Assembly: GCA_963800505.1 (NCBI GenBank) | Contig: CAWDBL010000014.1 | Span: forward strand, 1-64,000 | DNA: 64,000 nt | Direction: 5' to 3' | Origin: Fodinibacter sp963800505 | GTDB taxonomy: Bacteria > Actinomycetota > Actinomycetes > Actinomycetales > Dermatophilaceae | Part shown: positions 16,778 through 27,209 of the stretch, one piece after another | Position numbering within the stretch: the first letter of the stretch is position 1 | Layout: each line of letters starts with the position of its first letter | Notes under the pieces: generated by a model | Databases searched by the model: none | Seen by the model: only the letters and a program-made list of their open reading frames with translations | What the model was told of the DNA's origin: nothing | Program-made: the position numbers and the translations under genes

Positions 16778-18067
16778 ATGACTGACACGTTCTACGGATC
16801 CGACTTCAGCGCCCTCGAGGCGTTCGACCCCGACATCGCAGGGGTGCTGGTCTCCGAGCTCGACCGCCTGCGCGGTGGCCTGCAGCTCATCGCGAGCGAG
16901 AACTTCTCCAGCCCGGAGGTGCTCACCGCGCTCGGCTCGACGCTGTCGAACAAGTACGCCGAGGGCTACCCCGGGCGCCGCTACTACGGCGGCTGCAGTG
17001 AGGTCGACAAGGCCGAGCGGCTCGCCATCGAGCGGTGCAAGGCGCTCTTCGCCGCCGACCACGCCAACGTGCAGGCCCACTCCGGCGCGAGCGCCAACCA
17101 GGCCGTCTACGGTGCCTTCCTCAAGCCCGGCGAGAAGATCCTGGCGATGAGCCTGCCGCACGGCGGCCACCTCACCCACGGCACCAAGGTGTCGTTCAGC
17201 GGCAAGTGGTTCGACGCCGTGCACTACGGCGTCGACAAGGACACCGAGGACATCGACTACGACCAGGTCGAGCAGCTCGCTCGCGAGCACCGCCCCAAGG
17301 TGATCCTCGCCGGGGGCTCGGCGATCCCGCGGCTGATCGACTTCGAGCGCTTCCGTGCCATCGCCGACGAGGTCGGCGCCATCTTCTGGGTCGATGCCGC
17401 CCACTTCATCGGGCTGGTCGCCGGGAAGGCCATCCCCAGCCCGGTGCCGTTCGCCGACGTCGTGTCGTTCACGACCCACAAGGTGCTGCGCGGCCCGCGC
17501 TCGGGCGCCATCGTCTGCACGGAGGAGCACCGCGCCGCCATCGACAAGGCCGTCTTCCCGATGATGCAGGGCGGCCCGCAGATGCACACGATCGCCGCCA
17601 AGGCGGTCAACTTCAAGGAGTGCGCGACGCCCGAGTACGCCGCCTACACCCGCCAGGTGGTCGCCAACGCCAAGGTGCTCGCGCAGGCGCTGGGGGAGCG
17701 CGGCATCCGGCCCACCACCGGCGGCACCGACACCCACCTGTCGCTGCACGACCTCCAGCCGGTCATGGTCACGGGCGTCGATGCCGAGGCCCGCTGCGAC
17801 GCGGCCGGCATCACCCTGAACAAGAACGCCATCCCGTTCGACCCGCAGAAGCCCAACGTCGCGTCCGGCATCCGGGTCGGCACGCCGTGCGTGACCACGC
17901 AGGGGATGGGCGAGGACGAGATGCGCGTCGTCGCCGACCTCATCGCCCGTGCGGTCGTCGACGGAGACGCCGACCCCGAGCACGCGGTGTCGCGCGAGGT
18001 GCGCGGGCAGGTGTCCGAGCTCGTCGGTCGCTTCCCCGCCTACCCGCGGCCGGATGACCGCGGCTGA
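16778..18067 (+). CDS. glyA: Serine hydroxymethyltransferase
   Basis: PLP enzyme interconverting serine + THF with glycine + 5,10-methylene-THF. 429 residues. Typical segments: LIASENF, YPGRRYYGGC, the PLP lysine in FTTHKVLRGPRSG, and GTDTHL. ATG 16778 begins the conserved N-terminus; it overlaps the end of the acidic Sua5 tail in another frame, suggesting coupling. The gene overlaps the following sugar transferase by 14 bp. It supplies one-carbon units and can use methylene-THF made by the GcvT-type dehydrogenase at 35.8 kb. Confidence 0.96.
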   Translation: MTDTFYGSDFSALEAFDPDIAGVLVSELDRLRGGLQLIASENFSSPEVLTALGSTLSNKYAEGYPGRRYYGGCSEVDKAERLAIERCKALFAADHANVQAHSGASANQAVYGAFLKPGEKILAMSLPHGGHLTHGTKVSFSGKWFDAVHYGVDKDTEDIDYDQVEQLAREHRPKVILAGGSAIPRLIDFERFRAIADEVGAIFWVDAAHFIGLVAGKAIPSPVPFADVVSFTTHKVLRGPRSGAIVCTEEHRAAIDKAVFPMMQGGPQMHTIAAKAVNFKECATPEYAAYTRQVVANAKVLAQALGERGIRPTTGGTDTHLSLHDLQPVMVTGVDAEARCDAAGITLNKNAIPFDPQKPNVASGIRVGTPCVTTQGMGEDEMRVVADLIARAVVDGDADPEHAVSREVRGQVSELVGRFPAYPRPDDRG

Positions 18068-19472
18068 GACGCGGGCGCCCGTGACCGACGCGAGCCCGGG
18101 GCAGGGGCCTGTCACCCCGCTCCTGCGACGGCTCAACCGCCGTGGGTTCCGGATGGTCATGCTGCTCGACGGCCTGGCCGTCTTCGGGCTGTCGGTGCTC
18201 AGCATGGTGGTGCGCTACGGCGCCCCGCCGTGGCCGACCTACCCGCTGAGCGCCTACCTCACCTCCTTCAGCGTCTCCACCCTGATCTTCATCTTCGCCT
18301 TCTACTTCGGGGGGCTCTACGAGCGCGAGCCCCGGCTCGGGGGCGCGGCGGTGCTGCCCCGGGCCGCACGGCTGTCGCTGGCCGCGGGCAGCTTCGTGGC
18401 ACTGCTGAACCTCGCCCTGGGTGGCCTGCTGCGCCAGCGCGGGTCGGACATCGCGCGGGCGCTGCCGTTTCCCATCCCCAACCTCATCGCGGTCATCGTG
18501 GTCGCGGGCATCGCGGTGGCGATCAACCGGGGGGTGGTGCACGCGCTGCGCACCCGGCGCGAGGGGCTTCCCCAGGTGCTGCTCGCCGGCGACGCCGCCG
18601 ACCTCGAGCTGGCCCGAGCGCACCTCGTGGCCAACATGGCGCAGCTCGTGGTGGTCGGCGAGGTCGACGACCCGCGGGCGGTGGTCGAGGTCGCCAAGGA
18701 GTCGGGCGCCACCGACGTGCTGCTGCTGACCGCGGGCTGGCTCGACGAGTGGTACCCCCGCACCATCGGCCGGCTCGACCGGCTGAACGTGACGACCCTG
18801 CTGCGGGTCACCGGTCGCGAGACCCTCTTCGGGCTCGACCGGCTGCGCGAGGTGGGCGGCCTGCCGTTCGTGCTGCTGCTGCCGCAGACGATGCCGGCGT
18901 CGCAGCGGCACTTCAAGCGCCTGCTCGACCTCTTCCTCCTGCTGGTGACCGCTCCGGTGTGGGTGCTCCTGCTGGGCGGGGTCGCGCTCTACCAGCTCGC
19001 GGTGGCCGGCCGCCCGCTGCTCTTCCGCCAGGTGCGGGTGGGGGTGGGCGGGGAGACCTTCGAGATGGTCAAGTTCCGCACCATGCGCCCTGACGCCGAG
19101 TCCGACGGCGTGGCCCGGCTCGCGACCGACGGCGACCCGCGCGTCATCCCGGCCTGTCGCTGGGTGCGGGCCACCCGCGCCGACGAGCTGCCCCAGATCC
19201 TGCACATCCTCACCGGGAAGATGTCCGTGGTCGGCCCCCGGCCCGAGCGCCCCGAGCTGACCAAGGGTTTCGAGAAGGAGATCGCCGGGTACACCCGCCG
19301 TCACGAGGTGCCGCCGGGCCTGACCGGGCTGGCCCAGATCCACGGCCGCTACCACACCGACGCGGAGTACAAGCTGGGCTACGACCTGCAGTACCTCGTC
19401 AACTGGTCGCCGGTGCTCGACCTGGAGATCGTCGCCCGCACCATCTGGGTGATCGTCACCCGACGCGTCTGA
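18054..19472 (+). CDS. Polyprenyl-phosphate sugar-1-phosphate transferase (WbaP/WcaJ-type)
   Basis: 472-residue membrane enzyme that starts glycan assembly by moving a sugar-1-phosphate from a nucleotide sugar to a polyprenyl phosphate. The N-terminal half has four or five membrane helices and a CoA-binding-like Rossmann region (VLLAGDAADLELA). The C-terminal half is the catalytic sugar transferase domain with KFRTMRPDAES, PQILHILTGKMSVVGPRP (read in parts) and GLTGLAQIHGRY. ATG 18054 overlaps glyA. In many actinobacteria this position before atpI holds a MraY-like WecA gene; here an unrelated enzyme class with an equivalent lipid-linking role takes the slot. Confidence 0.88.
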   Translation: MTAAETRAPVTDASPGQGPVTPLLRRLNRRGFRMVMLLDGLAVFGLSVLSMVVRYGAPPWPTYPLSAYLTSFSVSTLIFIFAFYFGGLYEREPRLGGAAVLPRAARLSLAAGSFVALLNLALGGLLRQRGSDIARALPFPIPNLIAVIVVAGIAVAINRGVVHALRTRREGLPQVLLAGDAADLELARAHLVANMAQLVVVGEVDDPRAVVEVAKESGATDVLLLTAGWLDEWYPRTIGRLDRLNVTTLLRVTGRETLFGLDRLREVGGLPFVLLLPQTMPASQRHFKRLLDLFLLLVTAPVWVLLLGGVALYQLAVAGRPLLFRQVRVGVGGETFEMVKFRTMRPDAESDGVARLATDGDPRVIPACRWVRATRADELPQILHILTGKMSVVGPRPERPELTKGFEKEIAGYTRRHEVPPGLTGLAQIHGRYHTDAEYKLGYDLQYLVNWSPVLDLEIVARTIWVIVTRRV

Positions 19473-19532
19473 CCAGCCGCCACCCGGTCCGGATGCCGTC
19501 CGCCGGACTCGGTTTGAGCCTGCAGCAGCGCT

Positions 19533-19548
19533 TGTGATAACTTTCACA
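19533..19548. promoter_or_regulatory. CRP/GlxR-type operator upstream of the ATP synthase operon
   Basis: TGTGA-TAACTT-TCACA matches the CRP-family consensus TGTGA-N6-TCACA exactly, and the palindrome extends to GCTTGTGA/TCACAAGC (19530-19551). It overlaps a plausible promoter (TTGAGC at 19513-19518, GATAAC at 19536-19541), 50 bp before atpI. A cAMP-responsive regulator acting here is inference. Confidence 0.65.
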
Positions 19549-19597
19549 AGCCGTTCCGGACCCATCCGCCACGACTTCCCGAAGAGGCCGATCACCG

Positions 19598-20053
19598 ATG
19601 ACCGACCCCACCCGCAGCAGTGAGCCGCACGCCGGCGCGCCGTTCGGGGCCATGCTGCGGGGGGCCCTCCTTCCGTCGGTGCTGGCAGGTCTGCTCACGG
19701 GCGCGGTGCTGGTCGGGGTGCGCGGGACGGATGCGCTCGCCGGAGCCCTGATCGGGCTGGTCGTCTCCGTGGCGTTCTTCGCCTCGGGCATGTTCCTGCT
19801 GAGCAAGCTGGTCCGCAGCGCGAGCCCCACGGCCTTCTTCGCCGTGGCGATGGCGGTCTACCTCGGCCAGGTCATCTTCCTGCTGCTCGTCATCATCGCC
19901 TTCAAGAACGCCGACTGGGTCGACGGCATGGCCCTCGGCCTGGTGGTCCTGGTGGTGACGCTGGTCTGGCAGGTCTTCGCGATGATTGCGTTGCGCAAGG
20001 CCCGGATCCCCGTCTACGACGAGCCGGCGGTCCGGCCCGAGGAGACCCGGTGA
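19598..20053 (+). CDS. atpI: AtpI-like ATP synthase-associated membrane protein
   Basis: 151 residues with four predicted membrane helices (about 25-43, 47-68, 82-102, 111-132). Position directly before atpB and size match AtpI, a small protein linked to c-ring assembly or Mg2+ handling; sequence conservation in this family is low, so the name rests on context. ATG 19598 is downstream of the CRP-type site. A second promoter-like TAGCGT (20105-20110) lies between this gene and atpB. Confidence 0.75.
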   Translation: MTDPTRSSEPHAGAPFGAMLRGALLPSVLAGLLTGAVLVGVRGTDALAGALIGLVVSVAFFASGMFLLSKLVRSASPTAFFAVAMAVYLGQVIFLLLVIIAFKNADWVDGMALGLVVLVVTLVWQVFAMIALRKARIPVYDEPAVRPEETR

Positions 20054-20168
20054 GCAGCGCCTTTCGCCCCCAGCCCTGCGTCGCCCCGACCCGCGAGGGT
20101 CCGGTAGCGTACGTCCCGTTCCCCCGGGTGCCCGTCGAGGTTGCCTGTGAAACCCCCGAGGAGAGGCT

Positions 20169-20999
20169 GTGAGCCTGAGCGTGGTTCCCGCATCCTGGCT
20201 GCAGGTCGGCATCGCTGCCGCCGACGGCGACGAGGGCTTCGTGGCCCCCGGTACCGCGGACTTCTACTGGCCGGTCATCGGCGGCGACAGCAACTGGGCG
20301 ATCACCCGCCCGATGGTCGTCATGGCCATCTCGGTGGTCGTGCTCGCCTGGTTCTTCGTGACGGTCGCCGGCAAGCTCACGGTGGTTCCGAGCAAGCGTC
20401 AGTGGATGGCCGAGCAGGCCTATGGCTTCGTGCGCAACTCGATCGCCCGCGACGTGATCGGCGCCAAGGACTTCAAGCCGTTCATCCCGCTGCTCATGAC
20501 GCTGTTCACCCTGATCCTGTTCAACAACGTGATGGGTGTGCTGCCGTTCGTGCAGTTCCCGACGATGAGCCGCATCGCGTTCCCGATCGTGCTCACCCTC
20601 ATCGTCTACATCGTCTACCACACGGTCGCGATCCGCCGTAAGCACGGCGTCTGGGGCTACCTCAAGTCGCTGGTCCCCCCGGGTCTGCCGCTGTGGCTGC
20701 GCCCGATCATGTTCGTGCTCGAGTTCATCACCTACTTCTTCATCCGGCCGCTCACCCTGGCGCTGCGACTGTTCGGCAACATGCTCGCCGGCCACCTCAT
20801 GCTGCTGGTGTTCATCCTCGGCGGCGAGTACCTGCTCCTGCACGGCAGCAGCATCCTCATCCAGCTCTCCGGCATCCTCGGCCTGGCCTTCGGCATCGTG
20901 ATGACCTTCTTCGAGCTGCTCGTCCAGTTCCTCCAGGCCTTCATCTTCACCCTGCTCACCGCGCTCTACATCTCCGACGCGGTGAGCGAGCACCACTGA
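20169..20999 (+). CDS. atpB: ATP synthase Fo subunit a
   Basis: Proton-channel stator subunit, 276 residues, five to six membrane helices. The essential arginine facing the c-ring is in TLALRLFGNMLAGH, and the last helices contain LLVQFLQAFIFTLLTALYI. GTG 20169 follows GAGGAGAGG. First gene of the core Fo set. Confidence 0.96.
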   Translation: MSLSVVPASWLQVGIAAADGDEGFVAPGTADFYWPVIGGDSNWAITRPMVVMAISVVVLAWFFVTVAGKLTVVPSKRQWMAEQAYGFVRNSIARDVIGAKDFKPFIPLLMTLFTLILFNNVMGVLPFVQFPTMSRIAFPIVLTLIVYIVYHTVAIRRKHGVWGYLKSLVPPGLPLWLRPIMFVLEFITYFFIRPLTLALRLFGNMLAGHLMLLVFILGGEYLLLHGSSILIQLSGILGLAFGIVMTFFELLVQFLQAFIFTLLTALYISDAVSEHH

Positions 21000-21096
21000 C
21001 CACGGGTCACCACCCGTCCGCACCACACGCAGCACCAGCACCACCGCCACAACAAGCAACGCCGGGACGGACCCGGCGGCCTCGAAAGGAAACGCA

Positions 21097-21312
21097 ATGA
21101 CTGGGAACATCACCTACCTCGGCTACGGCCTCGCCGCCATCGGCCCCGGTATCGGTGTGGGTCTGATCTTCGCCGCCTACCTCAACGGCGTCGCGCGTCA
21201 GCCCGAGGCCCGCGGCATGCTCCAGACCATCGCCTTCACCGGTATGGCCCTCACCGAGGCGCTCGCCATCCTCGGTCTGGTGTTCGTCTTCGTCTTCGAC
21301 TCCACGCCCTGA
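21097..21312 (+). CDS. atpE: ATP synthase Fo subunit c
   Basis: 71-residue hairpin of two membrane helices forming the rotating ring. The glycine motif GPGIGVG (16-22) is in helix 1, the polar loop is RQPEA, and the proton-carrying acid is E54 in helix 2 (GMALTEALAI). ATG 21097 follows AAAGGA. A GAV- or sodium-type motif is absent, so this is a proton-type ring. Confidence 0.96.
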   Translation: MTGNITYLGYGLAAIGPGIGVGLIFAAYLNGVARQPEARGMLQTIAFTGMALTEALAILGLVFVFVFDSTP

Positions 21313-21358
21313 CGCACCGACTCGACCTTTCCGCTTGACCGACAGATAAGGAAGCGAC

Positions 21359-21944
21359 GTGGTTCTCGCATCCGTTCCCGCTGCTGAAGGCGTGGGCTGG
21401 CCCGACCAGCTCCCGCTGCTCCCGCACCCCGCCGAGCTGATCATCGGCCTCATCTCGTTCGCGATCCTCTACTGGATCTACGCGACGAAGGTCGTCCCGA
21501 AGATGGAGGCGATGTACGAGGAGCGTTCCGCCGCCATCGAGGGCGGCATGCAGCAGGCCGAGCAGGCCCAGGCCGAGGCCAAGGCGGCGCTCGACACAGT
21601 ACAACGAGCAGCTCGCCGGTGCCCGCACCGAGGCCAACGAGATCCGGGAGTCCGCGCGTGAGCAGGGCGCCTCGATCGTCGCGGAGATGCGCGGTCAGGC
21701 CCAGGCCGAGGCCGCCCGCATCACCGAGTCGGCCAAGCGCCAGGTCGACGCCGAGCGCCAGCAGGCCGTCGTCTCGCTGCGCCAGGAGGTCGGCGCCCTG
21801 TCGACCACCCTCGCCAGCAAGATCGTCGGCGAGTCGCTCGAGGACGAGGTGCGCCAGAACGGCATCGTCGACCGGTTCCTCGCCGAGCTCGAGGCCGGCG
21901 ACGTCAAGCCCGAGAAGGTCACCCCCGCGGGTCAGGACGCCTGA
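21359..21944 (+). CDS. atpF: ATP synthase Fo subunit b, interrupted by a one-base frameshift
   Basis: Peripheral-stalk subunit: one membrane helix (ELIIGLISFAILYWIY) then a long Ala/Glu/Gln-rich coiled coil. From GTG 21359 the frame is normal up to ALD at 21587-21595, then switches. Skipping the A at 21596 restores QYNEQLAGARTEANEIRE and a full b-subunit of about 194 residues that ends at 21942-21944, overlapping atpH. As written, the first frame ends at 21661 after 100 residues with a nonsense tail. The rest of the operon is intact, so a sequencing error is most likely; recoding or a real mutation are alternatives. RBS AAGGAAG. Confidence 0.9.
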
Positions 21945-22759
21945 TGCGCGGCTCGTCACGGGGTTCGGCCAAGGCGGCGCAGGCGGCGCTCGACGCCGCC
22001 CTCGCCGGTGACCCGGCCTGGGACCAGCTCGCGGAGGAGCTGTTCGCGGTGACCGGTGTCGTCGACGGCAACGCCTCGCTGCGGCGCGCGCTCGCCGACC
22101 CGTCCCGTGAGGGGTCCGACAAGTCGGGCCTGGCCCGTTCGCTCTTCGGCGGCAAGATCGGTGAGACCACCACCGGCCTCGTCGCCGACGTCGCGGGCCA
22201 GCGCTGGTCGGCCGAGCACGACCTCGCCGACACGCTCGAGAGCCTGGCCGTGCAGGCGCTGCTCGCCAAGGCCGAGCGGGAGGGCCGCATCGACCGGGTC
22301 GAGGACGAGCTGTTCCGCTTCGAGCGCATCGTCGCGGGCAACCCCGGGCTGCGCGACACCCTCTCCGCCCGCAACACCGACGGGGCCGGCAAGGCCACGC
22401 TGGTGCACGGTCTGCTCGAGGGCAAGGCCGCGCCCGAGACCGTCCGGCTGGTCGAGCAGGCGGTGCGCGTCCCGCGCGGCCGGCGCATCGACCGGGTGCT
22501 CGAGGAGTACCTCCGGCTGGCCGCGGTGCGCCGCGACGAGCTCACCGCCCTGGTCACCGTCGCCGCGCCGCTCACCGAGCAGCAGCACGCCCGGCTCGCC
22601 AGCGCGCTCGAGGCGCACTACGGCAAGCCGGTCACCCTCCAGCTCGTCCAGGACCCCGCGGTCATGGGCGGCATCCGCATCCAGGTCGGCGACGAGGTCG
22701 TCGACGGCACCGTCCTGCGCCGCCTCGAAGAGGCGCGCCGGCACGTCACGGGGGGCTGA
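21944..22759 (+). CDS. atpH: ATP synthase F1 subunit delta
   Basis: 271 residues, the long actinobacterial form of the stalk-cap protein linking b to alpha3beta3. The C-terminal region (AAPLTEQQHARLASALE, then VMGGIRIQVGDEVVDGTV) carries the family signature. ATG 21944 shares a base with the atpF stop (TGATG), so the two are coupled; this also supports the corrected atpF frame. Confidence 0.94.
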   Translation: MRGSSRGSAKAAQAALDAALAGDPAWDQLAEELFAVTGVVDGNASLRRALADPSREGSDKSGLARSLFGGKIGETTTGLVADVAGQRWSAEHDLADTLESLAVQALLAKAEREGRIDRVEDELFRFERIVAGNPGLRDTLSARNTDGAGKATLVHGLLEGKAAPETVRLVEQAVRVPRGRRIDRVLEEYLRLAAVRRDELTALVTVAAPLTEQQHARLASALEAHYGKPVTLQLVQDPAVMGGIRIQVGDEVVDGTVLRRLEEARRHVTGG

Positions 22760-22860
22760 CCGGCATCCCGCCGGTTCGCGCGACCACCGAACTCCACACG
22801 CACCACCGACCACAGACTTCGGCCCCAGCGGGGGCCGGTGACCGAGGAGAAGATCAGAAC

Positions 22861-24507
22861 ATGACGGAGCTCTCGATCCGTCCGGATGAGATCCGGGACG
22901 CCCTGGACAGCTACGTCCGGTCCTACGAGCCCGGCGATGCCGCGCGCGAGGAGGTCGGCCGCGTCACCGACGCCGGTGACGGCATCGCGCACGTCGAGGG
23001 CCTGCCCTCGGCCATGACCAACGAGCTGCTCCAGTTCGAGGACGGCACCCTCGGCCTCGCGCTGAACCTCGACGTGCACGAGATCGGCGTCGTCATCCTC
23101 GGTGAGTTCTCCGCCATCGAGGAGGGCCAGGAGGTCAAGCGCACCGGCGAGGTCCTCTCCGTGCCGGTCGGCGACAACTTCCTGGGCCGCGTGGTCAACC
23201 CGCTCGGCACCCCGATCGACGGCCTCGGCGAGATCGTCAGCGAGGAGCGCCGCGCCCTCGAGCTGCAGGCGCCCAACGTCATGCAGCGCAAGTCGGTGCA
23301 CGAGCCGCTGCAGACCGGCCTGAAGGCCGTCGACGCCATGACCCCCATCGGTCGCGGCCAGCGCCAGCTGATCATCGGTGACCGCCAGACCGGCAAGAGC
23401 ACGGTCGCGGTCGACACGATCATCAACCAGAAGGAGTTCTGGGACACCGGCGACCCGAACAAGCAGGTGCGCTGCATCTACGTCGCGATCGGCCAGAAGG
23501 GCTCGACCATCGCGGCCGTGCGCGGCACCCTCGAGGAGGCCGGCGCGATGGAGTACACCACCATCGTCGCCGCCCCGGCCTCCGACTCCGCCGGCTTCAA
23601 GTACCTCGCCCCCTACACCGGCTCGGCCATCGGCCAGCACTGGATGTACCAGGGCAAGCACGTCCTCATCGTCTTCGACGACCTGAGCAAGCAGGCCGAG
23701 GCCTACCGCTCGGTGTCGCTGCTGCTGCGCCGCCCGCCGGGCCGCGAGGCCTACCCCGGCGACGTGTTCTACCTGCACAGCCGGCTGCTCGAGCGCTGCG
23801 CGAAGCTGTCCGACGAGCTGGGCGCGGGCTCGATGACCGGCCTGCCGATCATCGAGACCAAGGCGGGCGACGTCTCGGCCTACATCCCCACCAACGTCAT
23901 CTCGATCACCGACGGCCAGATCTACCTGCAGGCCGACCTGTTCAACGCCAACGTCCGCCCGGCGATCGACGTCGGCGTGTCGGTGTCCCGTGTCGGTGGT
24001 GCTGCGCAGATCAAGGCGATGAAGTCGGTCGCCGGTCGGCTCAAGCTCGACCTCGCGCAGTACCGCGCCCTGGAGGCGTTCGCGATGTTCGCGTCCGACC
24101 TCGACCCGGCCTCGCGTGCCCAGCTCGCGAAGGGTGCTCGCCTGGTCGAGCTGCTCAAGCAGCGCCAGGCCTCGCCGTTCCCGGTCGAGGAGCAGGTCGT
24201 CTCCATCTGGCTCGGCACCACGGGCAAGCTCGACGACGTCGCCGTCGAGGACATCCGCCGCTTCGAGGCCGACTTCCTCGACCACCTGCGCCGCAGCCGC
24301 AACGAGCTGCTCGCGGCCATCCGCGAGACGGGCAAGTTCGAGGAGGAGACCGAGCAGGCGCTGGAGTCCGAGGTCACCTCGTTCAAGCACAAGCTCTTCC
24401 AGGGCACCGGCTCCGACGGCCTGCAGGCCAGCGACCTCGAGGAGGAGGACGCGGCGGCCAGGGCCAAGGCGTCCGAGCAGGAGCAGATCGTCAAGCAGAA
24501 GCGCTGA
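22861..24507 (+). CDS. atpA: ATP synthase F1 subunit alpha
   Basis: 548-residue regulatory nucleotide-binding subunit. P-loop GDRQTGKST (about residue 174), the VGVSVSRVGG signature region, and the C-terminal helical domain are intact. A charged C-terminal extension (EEEDAAARAKASEQE) matches other actinobacterial alpha subunits. ATG 22861 follows GAGGAG, 101 bp after atpH. Confidence 0.97.
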   Translation: MTELSIRPDEIRDALDSYVRSYEPGDAAREEVGRVTDAGDGIAHVEGLPSAMTNELLQFEDGTLGLALNLDVHEIGVVILGEFSAIEEGQEVKRTGEVLSVPVGDNFLGRVVNPLGTPIDGLGEIVSEERRALELQAPNVMQRKSVHEPLQTGLKAVDAMTPIGRGQRQLIIGDRQTGKSTVAVDTIINQKEFWDTGDPNKQVRCIYVAIGQKGSTIAAVRGTLEEAGAMEYTTIVAAPASDSAGFKYLAPYTGSAIGQHWMYQGKHVLIVFDDLSKQAEAYRSVSLLLRRPPGREAYPGDVFYLHSRLLERCAKLSDELGAGSMTGLPIIETKAGDVSAYIPTNVISITDGQIYLQADLFNANVRPAIDVGVSVSRVGGAAQIKAMKSVAGRLKLDLAQYRALEAFAMFASDLDPASRAQLAKGARLVELLKQRQASPFPVEEQVVSIWLGTTGKLDDVAVEDIRRFEADFLDHLRRSRNELLAAIRETGKFEEETEQALESEVTSFKHKLFQGTGSDGLQASDLEEEDAAARAKASEQEQIVKQKR

Positions 24508-24549
24508 CCGGCACCCAGCACCACGCAGACCCCAGGAAGGCGGAAACGT

Positions 24550-25449
24550 ATGGGAGCGCAGATCCGGGAGTACCGGAACCGCATCCGTGCCGTCAGCTCG
24601 ACCAAGAAGATCACCCGGGCGATGGAGCTCATGGCCGCGGCCCGCGTCGTCAAGGCGCAGGAGGCGGTGCGTGAGTCGAGCCCCTACGCCCGGGCCATGA
24701 CCCGCGCGGTCTCGGCCGTCGCGACCTTCTCCAACGAGGAGCACCCGCTCACCTCGGAGAAGGAGGACGTCAAGCGCGCCGCGGTCGTCATCATCACCTC
24801 CGACCGTGGCCTCGCCGGTGCCTACAGCTCCTCGGTCATCAAGGAGAGCGAGCGCCTCGTCGCGGCCCTGCGCGAGGACGGCAAGGAGGTCGCCACCTAC
24901 CTGCTGGGCCGCAAGGTGATCGGCTTCTACAAGTTCCGCCACCGCGACAGCGCGGCAGAGTGGAGCGGCAACTCCGAGAAGCCGGCCTTCGAGACCGCCC
25001 GCGAGGTGGGCCAGCGGCTGGTCAGCGACTTCACCTCTCCCACCGAGGAGGGTGGCGTCGACGAGGTGCACATCGTCTTCAGCCGGTTCGTGTCGATGGT
25101 GACCCAGGAGCCCGAGGTCATCCGGCTGCTGCCGCTGGAGGTCGTCGAGGGCGGGGAGGCCCCGGAGGCCGACGACCTGCTGCCGCTGTACTCCTTCGAG
25201 CCCAGCGCCGAGCAGGTGCTCGACGCGCTGCTGCCGAAGTACGTCAACGCCCGGCTCTTCAACTGCATGCTCCAGGCCGCCGCGTCCGAGCTCGCCGCCC
25301 GCCAGCGGGCGATGAAGTCGGCCACGGACAACGCCGAGGAGCTCATCAAGAAGTACACCCGCCTGTCGAACCAGGCTCGTCAGGCCGAGATCACCCAAGA
25401 GATCAGCGAAATCGTCGGCGGCGCCAGCGCGCTGGCCGAGAGCAAGTGA
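24550..25449 (+). CDS. atpG: ATP synthase F1 subunit gamma
   Basis: 299-residue central rotor. The N-terminal helix (MGAQIREYRNRIRAVSSTKKI) and C-terminal helix (SELAARQRAMKSATDNAEEL) form the rotor coiled coil; ITSDRGLAGAYSS is the conserved middle segment. A Micrococcales-type insertion with TSPTEEGGVDE is present. ATG 24550 follows AGGAAGG. The stop is 14 bp before atpD. Confidence 0.96.
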   Translation: MGAQIREYRNRIRAVSSTKKITRAMELMAAARVVKAQEAVRESSPYARAMTRAVSAVATFSNEEHPLTSEKEDVKRAAVVIITSDRGLAGAYSSSVIKESERLVAALREDGKEVATYLLGRKVIGFYKFRHRDSAAEWSGNSEKPAFETAREVGQRLVSDFTSPTEEGGVDEVHIVFSRFVSMVTQEPEVIRLLPLEVVEGGEAPEADDLLPLYSFEPSAEQVLDALLPKYVNARLFNCMLQAAASELAARQRAMKSATDNAEELIKKYTRLSNQARQAEITQEISEIVGGASALAESK

Positions 25450-25463
25450 GCGAGAGAGAGACC

Positions 25464-26920
<1,457 letters not shown>

Positions 26921-26921
<1 letters not shown>

Positions 26922-27187
26922 TGCCGCTCCAGGTCGAGATCGTCTCCGCCGACCGCAAGGTCTGGGAGGGTGAGGCGAGCCAGGTCAGCGCGCGCTCCAT
27001 CGACGGCGACCTCGGCATCCTGCCCGGTCACACGCCCATCCTGTGCGTGCTCGACGAGGGTGAGGTGCGGATCAACGCCGACGGGTCATGGCGCTCGGCC
27101 CAGATCGACGGCGGGTTCCTCTCGGTCGACCACGACCGGGTGACGATCATCGCCGAGTCGGTCGACGCCAGCGGCATGGGCTCCTGA
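26921..27187 (+). CDS. atpC: ATP synthase F1 subunit epsilon, short form
   Basis: 88 residues: only the N-terminal beta-sandwich (PLQVEIVSADRKVWEGEA ... LGILPGHTPIL ... GGFLSVDHDRVTIIAE). The C-terminal two-helix domain that inhibits ATP hydrolysis in E. coli (about 130-residue protein) is missing. This seems usual for related actinobacteria rather than a truncation, but means epsilon inhibition by the extended state is unlikely. ATG 26921 overlaps the atpD stop (TGATG). Confidence 0.93.
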
Positions 27188-27209
27188 TCGAGGGACGGGG
27201 ACCGCTCGG

